Shown here: positions 7,959 to 14,369 of the stretch, piece after piece
Position numbering within the stretch: position 1 is the stretch's first letter
How the letters are laid out: every line of letters begins with the position of its first letter
Assembly: GCA_014885115.2 (NCBI GenBank)
Contig: WKLE02000157.1
Coordinates: 1 to 14,369 of the forward strand
Length of the DNA: 14,369 nucleotides
Source of the DNA: Asterionellopsis glacialis
Taxonomy: Eukaryota; Bacillariophyta; Plagiogrammaphyceae; Rhaphoneidales; Asterionellopsidaceae
Direction: 5' to 3'
Notes under the pieces: model-generated
The model's database searches: none
The model's input: the letters and a program-made list of their open reading frames with translations, nothing else
Told to the model about the DNA's origin: nothing
Position numbers and translations under genes: made by a program

Positions 7959-8867
7959 ATGATCAAAAGAGCCTTTCTTGCCGCTACTGCCGTCGTAGCC
8001 GCTTCTTGTGCCACCGATGCCGCTACGACTATTGCCGTAATGGAATTCGGCAAAGGTGGTACTGTGCGCCGTACAACTTCCGCAATGACCCCTTCATCTG
8101 TTTCGGGTGTTGCATCGTTCTGGTTGGCCATGCACGCACCCAATCATAGGCTCCAGTATGCAGGAATGACTGTTGTTCCTGATTTGTTCAACAAAGCTGA
8201 CTCTGGTGTCATCGTCGGCCTTATGGGAAGTGGTTTAGACTTGGCTTCTATGCCAACTGTTTCCAGTATTGTTCAGGAAGAGGGTAAGGGGGTCATTGGC
8301 CACATGGAGATTAAGGGTGAGAGGGGTGCTGCCCTCCTCAAAAAGGCTCCTTCAAAGGCATCTCTGACCGAAAACTTATCTTCAATTCAAGTCCAGGATG
8401 GAGCACAAGCCTTCAAGGTTAATGTTGACGGCTCAAACGCGGCTAATGTTGATGCTCAGGTCGATGCTCTTGTGAAGTCTCTCAAGAAGCAGGCTGAAAG
8501 CTCTGGCAAAACCGTTGTCCTTCACTTGGTCGTTGAGGAGGAAAAAGGAGCCGCACGTCGCCGTGCTCTTGCACGTAGACTTAATGAAGATGAGGAAGGA
8601 GACAAGGAAAATGAGGGTGAAGAAGGCGAAAATGGTGAAGAGGGAGAGGGCCAGAACGCCTACTATGGATACGGGTACTACAATGATTACGGAGAGTGGG
8701 TCACACCTTACAAGACTATCTTCCAGATCCAATATTTCAACATCGTTCTCTGGACCTCCATTGGTTTGGTCGTAATTCTTGGATACAGTACCTATCTCAT
8801 GATTTACATGCCTCTTATGGCTGACACCTTGCTGTTTGGCGAAAGCGCGAAGATGATGGGTGAATAG
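7959..8867 (+). CDS. ATP6AP2 (renin receptor)-like V-ATPase accessory membrane protein
   Basis: An intact 302-residue frame without introns. Residues 1 to about 21 form a signal peptide (basic MIKR, then Ala/Val-rich). The luminal part carries a segment at about 66-100 (LQYAGMTVVPDLFNKADSG) resembling the family pattern in which a predicted 'xGLxVxNLFxR' stretch precedes a hydrophobic strand. RRRALARRL (200-208) is a basic stretch, followed by a very acidic Glu/Gly/Asn run (209-232) and a Tyr/Gly-rich stretch (233-246). A single membrane helix lies at about 260-283, starting FNIVLW, followed by a 19-residue tail. In animals, ATP6AP2 ends in the same way (a Tyr-rich luminal approach, FNMVLW helix, short tail), is a type I membrane protein of the V-ATPase membrane sector, and is cut near the membrane by S1P/furin-type proteases. 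Role in V-ATPase assembly in the endomembrane system is inferred from that. It is shorter than the roughly 350-residue animal protein. The acidic insert is a local peculiarity. Confidence 0.75.
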   Translation: MIKRAFLAATAVVAASCATDAATTIAVMEFGKGGTVRRTTSAMTPSSVSGVASFWLAMHAPNHRLQYAGMTVVPDLFNKADSGVIVGLMGSGLDLASMPTVSSIVQEEGKGVIGHMEIKGERGAALLKKAPSKASLTENLSSIQVQDGAQAFKVNVDGSNAANVDAQVDALVKSLKKQAESSGKTVVLHLVVEEEKGAARRRALARRLNEDEEGDKENEGEEGENGEEGEGQNAYYGYGYYNDYGEWVTPYKTIFQIQYFNIVLWTSIGLVVILGYSTYLMIYMPLMADTLLFGESAKMMGE

Positions 8868-9213
8868 ATCAACGTTGAAATGTATTAATCCATCGATAAA
8901 TTGTTAGGAAAAATCCTTTATTAAGTTTACTTATTGATTATGCAGTGGTATGCCTATTTTACTTCATTCAGTTTGCGATGTGTTATGATTATTTGTTGCC
9001 ATCTATTTTTGTTAGTAGGGCATCTAAATATCAATCCTGGTGAAACAAAAAGTACCTGAAGTCACTATGGATTCCTACCATTACAGAATATAGAAGGGGG
9101 TATTCCATTATTCTTGTACGTCAAAAGCGTTTACAACACCGCGTGTTCCCAACATAGATGAGAATCACCAAATTGTGCAAAGTATATTCAAAACCTTTAT
9201 AAAAAGCATGTCT

Positions 9214-9241
9214 GTTGGAGTTGATTCTGTATAACTCCAAC
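9214..9241. repeat. Perfect 9-bp inverted repeat, 10-nt loop
   Basis: GTTGGAGTT (9214-9222) pairs with AACTCCAAC (9233-9241). It lies about 350 nt after the stop of the ATP6AP2-like gene. It could be a 3'-end RNA structure or chance; nothing else supports a function. Confidence 0.6.
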
Positions 9242-10392
9242 TTTGCAAAAATGTTAAAAAACCTTGTGCTTCTGATATACAGCCATTACTCAAAAAATAT
9301 AAACAAAAGGTCAATGCTGCTTATTGCAAGCTTGAAAATTTCAGAAATTGAAGCAATACAAGATTGCCCTCCTGCTCCAAAATTGCTACTTTGATTTAAA
9401 GCCCTAAAAGAATTTCCTCTGAAGAAGAAGAAATGTTCATGCGTCATCTCATTTCTCATTTACTTGACAATATCCTTATGTTCAGTGCCCAAGAGGTAAG
9501 CAATTGCTTATGTAGGAGCTTGGAAATTTCAAAAAAAAAATGCTCAATGCCTTCTACAGCTACAGCAGAGTGTTTTTTTTAGGATAGGGACCTCATAGGA
9601 CACCACTGTTTCAAAAATAGTCAATCAATTGTATTGTGATATGATATTTTTTCATGGCCAATTCATAAATATGATGGTTTCCACACAAGAGTGGACCAGC
9701 AATGTAGTACTGCTGACCATAACATTGTTGTCCAGATAATGGACTCTTTTAGTCAAATTGTTCAACTCATTTATTTGTTTTCAGGATTACACATAACTTT
9801 TCATCTCTTGATTTATGATACTAAATTTTATTGCCCTTCTCATATTTCCAGCATCAGTAGACCTTAGAGCTTAGGGAGTACTTCTTTTATTTCTGCTGTC
9901 TCCTTATTTTTATTTTTTTAAGAACATATTTTTAAATCCAAGAATGTGACAATGATGAATGATCTATGACCTTAACCATAATGTTTTGATATTTTATCAT
10001 TAGAAATCTTTTGATAAGCTTGTTTTCTCTTTTTTTTAAGCCATTTGTTGCTACTAACTCTAGCATACTAGGTCAGACTATCTCTCTTCTTTTCTATATC
10101 CCTAACCATTTGTCAAGTAGTGGCATATAGTATGTCAATAATAATAATAATTAATCTACTATCATTTTACATCATGTAACTCATATGGTGGGTTCCAAAG
10201 TATGGGAACTATTGCATGGGCAAATCAGAAAGCTTGCTGGATGTGTGGCTAGCATGCCCAGCAGGTTATACTATATTAGATGGGGTGATAAAAAACATCC
10301 AATTATAACATTGGGCCAAAATGGGTACAAGTAGTGCAACCATGATTGCCACAGGTAGGAGCAAGAGTGCCTGAGCTCTTGATGACTGCTGT

Positions 10393-10420
10393 AGGCAGGA
10401 GCAATGGCTCCAGTCTGCCT
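10393..10420. repeat. Bulged hairpin in a GC-richer patch
   Basis: GGAGC (10398-10402) pairs with GCTCC (10407-10411) around a 4-nt loop. AGGCA (10393-10397) and TGCCT (10416-10420) extend it after a 4-nt bulge. A further hairpin, TGCTGG/CCAGCA, spans 10235-10263. The patch 10320-10460 is visibly richer in G+C than its surroundings. Confidence 0.45.
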
Positions 10421-10545
10421 TAGGCGGCCATTGTAACTACTGCTGCCAAGCTGCTTATTTTTCCATTTATATTAGTAGAGAATTAGCAATGACTGATGAT
10501 TCAATGAAGGAGGCCTTGTTATTGGTCTCCATCTAATATACTGTG

Positions 10546-10571
10546 AGTAGTAGTAGTAGTAGTAGTAGTAG
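10546..10571. repeat. (AGT)n microsatellite
   Basis: Nearly nine uninterrupted AGT units in noncoding DNA. On the plus strand, one register would read as TAG stops. Confidence 0.95.
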
Positions 10572-11699
10572 CTGCTCTCTGCTTGAGCATGAACAGAATT
10601 TGTTCAAGATTTAATTTTGCAACATCATTTCCTGCACAATAAATTTCCACTAAAATGATATTGTCTGTATCTGGCTTATTTGACAGAACAATACCATGCA
10701 GGGCTAGAAGAAATAATTATTTTGGAATTGAAATACTGTAATTATAAAAACCATTGACTGTAATGCTGGCAAATTTGCTTTAGGGTGGCTTTTTTGGTCT
10801 TTTTCATTACTTTATCTGAATTTCTCCTTATCTTGTATATGCCTTTAAGTGAGGGTGAGTGTAGGATTGAAAAAAACATATCTTGATTGCTCCTGCACCA
10901 AATCAATGTAAGAGGATCAGGAACCAAAATAGATTCTTGTTGCTCTTCTTAAGATGTTAATATTGTACAAATAATTGTTCTTGTGTAGTCTATCATCATC
11001 CTTGTATGTATTGTGCCTTTCTTAGTATCAAGCTTCTTGGCTAGTTTGTCTTTTCCCTGTACCAAGAATCTTCTTAAATATAAGACTGTTTACCTAAAAA
11101 ATAGACAAAGTACTAACTCTTGTCTATTCAAAAATTACCTATTGACCTAAATTTTTGGAAATATTTGATTTTCAGGTAGGGTTATAATATTTTTCTCTTT
11201 TTAACAAGGATTTTTTTTATACGTGGGTGATCTCTTAATTCAAAAGAGATGAGCATTTATGTTGCATTATATAAGATCCATCATTATGAATCACCATGCT
11301 CATTGGTTTTCATTTTGATCCAATACTTGAAAGTACATTTTCTACACACAGGAGGGTGGGCTAAATGGATGACAATTAGTACTTTGTCTTGCTTTTAAGT
11401 AACCAGACTTATATGTAACCAATGCTTTTTTTACTACCAGAGCAGCCTATTATGATCATACCACAATGGCAAAAATTGGATTGTAAAAAGTTGTATTTGA
11501 TATGTTCCAGGATTAAGTGAATCATGTTGTGACATCTGGCCTGTAGAATCACTGTAGAATGGGTTTAAAAAATAATATCCAATAAACAGCATACACTACT
11601 AGAGTAATTTTTTATATTAGGTATGTGCATAAATTTATATTGAAAAAAGTGGACAATAATGAATTTTACATACAGGTACGCCCTATGTAGAAATTTTTG

Positions 11700-11725
11700 A
11701 AATTTTGGAAAATACTCCAAAATTT
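11700..11725. repeat. Perfect 10-bp inverted repeat, 6-nt loop
   Basis: AAATTTTGGA (11700-11709) pairs with TCCAAAATTT (11716-11725). It is AT-rich, so chance is possible, but the arms are exact. Confidence 0.6.
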
Positions 11726-12069
11726 ATTGAACACAATTGGAGCTGGGTGCTTGAAAATTGGACCAACCCTAATTTTTTTATGTAACAGAATTGGATACTA
11801 GTATAGCCATGCTGACTATGATGTGCTGACCAGGCTGGCTTATCAATGCTAATTCAAATTATTGTCTGGTGGACCAAATTCATGAAAATGGCCTAACTTA
11901 GAATGAAGTAAGCTTGGGCCACAGTAAAGGATGACCCTCAGGATGGAATCTGTTTCATATAGTGTAACCATACCCAATGCTGGGGGGGAAGGATGGGGGT
12001 AAAATAAGTATAGTACACGTTTACTTTATCATAATTCAGTAGCTAGTTAGTGCCAGAATTTTTTAGAAA

Positions 12070-12093
12070 AAAGCTAGTAAAATTACTAGCTTT
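12070..12093. repeat. 24-nt near-palindrome with 11-bp arms
   Basis: AAAGCTAGTAA (12070-12080) and TTACTAGCTTT (12083-12093) are exact complements separated by two bases. With no real loop it is more like a cruciform or protein-binding dyad than an RNA hairpin. Confidence 0.65.
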
Positions 12094-13839
12094 CATTAAG
12101 TGGACTAAAAATGTCACACCCTGGTACTGTTGTAGTCAACCTAATCCTGGAACACATCTTTTGTTCTGGTAGTATTTTTTTTTTTTTAAAAGACTTATTA
12201 GTAGCATTCCTCCTTTGCAACTTCTGATGGATGTGTGTTGAATTGTGCTCTTGTGCCAAATGTGATGGTGGAGCTTACATAGTATCAAGGAGTTTACAGC
12301 AGCTTGTACTACTGTTGCTTCTTATGTTGTTGCTCTTTCTTATGCTCTTTCTTGTGCTCTGTCATGTTCTTAAGCCCAGATAGATAGTACTCTTGACCTT
12401 AGCTCTTTTTATTGTCTTTGCTTGTCAATGTCTCAAGATCAATAACAAAGAATCTATCAGAATGGCACATTATCACTATGTAAGAGTTTAAATAATTTTA
12501 TGAGATGTTCTTAAATCTTTTAACAATAGCTAATAAATAAAGTCCAAACTGATCTGAATACAAATCTCCATGGGTGATGAGAGATTTGACTCCATGACTA
12601 AAACTCCTTATTACACAAAGGTGGTTGATAAGGATGGGTTGGGATATGGCTCCTCCCTTGTCCAGATTGGAGTTTATGTAGTTAAGTCAAATAGGATGCA
12701 GACAGGTTTTGGCCTAGGAAGGGGGAGCTACAGGGAGTCCTATAAAAAATAAGTACTCAACTCTTGTATATTTGAGTGCAATACACATAAAACCAGTTTA
12801 ACGACCAAAACTCTTGGAATTAAGCCCAAAAAGGAATTTCTATTGTATACGTACTGTAGTACAGAAACAATAAATTTCCTGTATCTTCTTACTTTCATGA
12901 CAGTACCTATCAGAAAAAGAAACAAAAAATTCTATTATTGTGATAAATAAGTTTCTGTTAACAGACAGAATCCTAACTAACAGAGAAAGAGTTTACAACT
13001 GATTTGACAAACTTGACTGAGACTATCACATAGGCTGTGTGATTGGGTCTGAAGATTACAAAATCTCTATCATCACCCATGTGAAAGAAAAACTTGATAA
13101 TTAAAAACTTGAACAAGATGATTTCTGAGGTCAGTAAAGGCATATCACAATGCCCACTAATACTGTAGGAAACCATGGCCAATCCTTCCACCTCGTAAAA
13201 GTCCACCCCAGACCATTATTTTAGCTTTAGTAATCCATTACATGAGGGACCTGGTGAAACTTGACATGAAATTTTTCTTCTCTTTTCGATAACTTAACCT
13301 GGGCAAAATTTTAGACAATATATAAACTACAAATTTGATGTGGATTGAGATAGCACCCCGGATTATGCATCAACATCATATATATCGTGAGTATATTGAG
13401 AGTGTTGGTAGAAATAATAAAATTGGTGAAAAATTAATAGAAGAGAGCATGTGTCTACAAAAGGAGTTTTGTTGCTCCCCAGAGTCTTTGGAGGGGGTAG
13501 TCTATCTCTCTGAAGAAAAATAGAACAAAATAATGCACTGAAATTGTACTGACTTCCAACATGTATTCTAAGACCCGTTCTTATCGTTTTCATTTTTATT
13601 TTTTTTTTACTGTTTTTTGGGGCGCATATGCGTGGAAAAACATGGCCAGAATTGTTGACAATAAGAATGAAGTGTGTTCTTCAATGTTTTTTTGGGGGGT
13701 CTCTTATACAGTTAGGGTTAGGTAAAAAGAACAAAAATCGCATTTGCTCCTGATTTTTACTTTGACTTTTTGGCACGACCAAAAACATTTCTGCAGTGTT
13801 TGGAGGGAGGTCTGTCTTGTGTCATCCACACATTGTTTC

Positions 13840-13866
13840 TTGTCATTGTTTACTGACAAATGACAA
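13840..13866. repeat. 8-bp inverted repeat upstream of the right-edge gene
   Basis: TTGTCATT (13840-13847) pairs with AATGACAA (13859-13866); TGACAAATGACAAA also reads as a short direct repeat. It lies about 130 nt before the ATG at 13993, where a regulatory dyad would be plausible. Confidence 0.5.
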
Positions 13867-13968
13867 ATACCAACCAACGACAAATTACATCAAATAAGAT
13901 CCTACTCCTTAACATCACCAATTCTTCCTGTCTTCTTCATTTGTTTGATTATTGTGTATTTTTCAATA

Positions 13969-13989
13969 GTTGATTGTTGATTGTTGATT
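13969..13989. repeat. Three tandem GTTGATT heptamers
   Basis: Three exact 7-bp units end three bases before the candidate start codon at 13993, so length changes here would alter the start context of the right-edge gene. Confidence 0.9.
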
Positions 13990-13992
13990 GCC

Positions 13993-14369
13993 ATGTTGTC
14001 CACTGCTGTTCCTCTTCCTCTTGATCCTCTTGATGATCCAAAATATTATTTGGATTTCCATTACTGTATGACAAATTGCAGGACAATGGAGTTCCCAACG
14101 CAAAGAAGAACAACCAGTTTGGTTTCAAGGACCTTAGGTTGTTATCTCTCAAGTGGACAAAGCACTTGAGAGATACCAAGTTTCCTTTTCTACCACACAA
14201 AACGGCCAACACCAGGATCACAGAAACAATTTTGAATGTTATTCTCAAAACTCCCAAACTTGAGCACGACAAGCATACTCTCCACAGTGTCGTTGCCAAA
14301 TATGGAAACGACCAGTTTCCCCCTGCAACCACCTACATCATCAACAATGCTGTAGAAAGCAAAGATGCT
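13993..14369 (+). CDS. Unrecognised protein, 5' part only; one apparent frame change
   Basis: A frame open from 14037 to the end of the window (111 codons, no stop) reads like genuine protein: SKILFGFPLLYDKLQDNGVP, then NNQFGFKDLRLLSLKW and a Lys/His/Thr-rich stretch with HSVVAKYGNDQFPPATTY. It has no ATG of its own. The ATG at 13993 opens another frame (MLSTAVPLPLDPLDDP) that would join it if one base were added in the A run at 14040-14043. A normal intron does not fit: the only GT..AG bridge (about 14066-14081) is some 16 nt. So either the sequence or the gene has lost a base, or the true start is an upstream exon joined after 14036. I see no known domain; a retroelement-type protein is possible. 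The opposite-strand frame here is judged a shadow. Confidence 0.5.
14143..14175. repeat. Perfect 12-bp inverted repeat inside the right-edge reading frame
   Basis: TATCTCTCAAGT (14143-14154) pairs with ACTTGAGAGATA (14164-14175) around a 9-nt loop. It is the longest exact stem noticed in the right half of the window. It lies within codons for LSLKWTKHLRDT, so it may be an RNA structure, a binding dyad or chance. Confidence 0.7.

Larger units (their letters stand above)
8868..13968. other. About 5.1 kb AT-rich gene-poor region
   Basis: No open frame here shows a recognisable domain; those present are about 60-77 codons, as expected between stops in AT-rich DNA. GTAC palindromes are rare (single words near 11676, 12852 and 12903). 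Other structure is present: perfect inverted repeats at 9214-9241, 11700-11725, 12070-12093 and 13840-13866, an AGT microsatellite at 10546-10571, a GC-richer structured patch at 10230-10460 and imperfect GCTCTTTCTT repeats at about 12330-12365. The change of base composition and repeat content relative to 1-8867 is visible by eye. Degenerate transposon remnants cannot be excluded. Confidence 0.6.

Noticed and set aside
8433..8775. Two overlapping frames inside the ATP6AP2-like gene
   Set aside because: They arise from the GAA/GAG-rich acidic stretch of the real 302-residue frame.
9418..9493. Exon-like stretch (SSEEEEMFMRHLISHLLDN) ending at GAG|GTAAGC
   Set aside because: A good donor follows, but stops close the frame just upstream and no matching acceptor or partner exon was found.
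11983..12000. G-rich run that might form a G-quadruplex
   Set aside because: Only two long G runs (G7 and G5) with one GG between; a stable three-tier quadruplex would need the G7 run to be split.
12570..12752. 60-codon plus-strand frame (MGDERFDSMTKTPYYT...)
   Set aside because: It looks mildly protein-like, with a Gly-rich end, but no family is recognised and there are no neighbouring exons or clear start context. It could be a transposon relic; support is too weak to annotate.
12973..13206. 77-codon minus-strand frame containing HMGDDRDFVIFRPNHTAY
   Set aside because: Short, AT-driven and isolated, with no recognised motif. It may also be a relic but cannot be supported from sequence alone.
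13718..13733. TTAGGG-like telomere repeat (gttagggttagg)
   Set aside because: Fewer than two full units and no continuation; consistent with chance.
13949..14332. 127-codon open frame on the minus strand
   Set aside because: It lies opposite the plus-strand frame of the right-edge gene, is hydrophobic and Cys/Trp-rich with no motif, and includes a Gln/Glu run read from the CTTCCTC repeats; best explained as an antisense shadow.
1..14369. tRNA, rRNA, CRISPR array, insertion sequence or bacterial operon signals
   Set aside because: No T-loop-type sequence, direct-repeat/spacer pattern, transposase motif or ribosome-binding site was found on either strand.

Overview
The window looks like nuclear DNA of a unicellular eukaryote, most likely a diatom or another stramenopile. 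Evidence: short GT-AG introns (73-117 nt, one of 288 nt) that restore reading frame exactly, a DHHC-type palmitoyltransferase with the 'PWTGT-IG' variant of its core motif, an ATP6AP2-like V-ATPase accessory membrane protein, and no bacterial operon structure, ribosome-binding sites, tRNAs or CRISPR arrays. The lineage assignment is inference; the eukaryotic assignment is firm.

Layout. 1-1155: AT-rich spacer carrying many short palindromes built on GTAC/CCTG words. 1156-2282 (+): four-exon DHHC-family gene whose cysteine-rich domain has lost its middle and whose signature reads DHLC. 2283-3286: spacer with no gene seen. 3287-4850 (-): decayed alpha/beta-hydrolase (lipase-like) gene, convergent with the DHHC gene. 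It keeps a GYSEGG nucleophile elbow but carries two in-frame TGA codons, a 25-bp tandem duplication, a one-base frameshift next to the elbow and a further frame change. 4851-6241: spacer ending in a dense palindrome cluster (5480-5940), then a plausible promoter (CRE-like, TATA and G-box words). 6242-6742 (+): small two-exon gene of unknown function with two competing splice acceptors. 6743-7958: spacer with another palindrome cluster (7411-7530). 7959-8867 (+): intronless ATP6AP2/renin-receptor-like membrane protein, the best-supported gene here. 8868-13992: about 5.1 kb of very AT-rich DNA with no convincing gene, few GTAC palindromes, and several perfect inverted repeats of another kind. 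13993-14369 (+): start of an unrecognised protein-coding region that runs off the window and needs one frame change near 14040.

The genes do not form an obvious pathway. The DHHC-like protein and the ATP6AP2-like protein are both expected in endomembranes, but nothing in the layout ties them together. I did not find a coherent new multi-gene system. The observations most worth checking are the zinc-domain-depleted DHLC protein with a frame-preserving intron exactly at the missing segment, the layered decay of the hydrolase gene, the palindrome clusters confined to the first half of the window, and the unfinished gene at the right edge.
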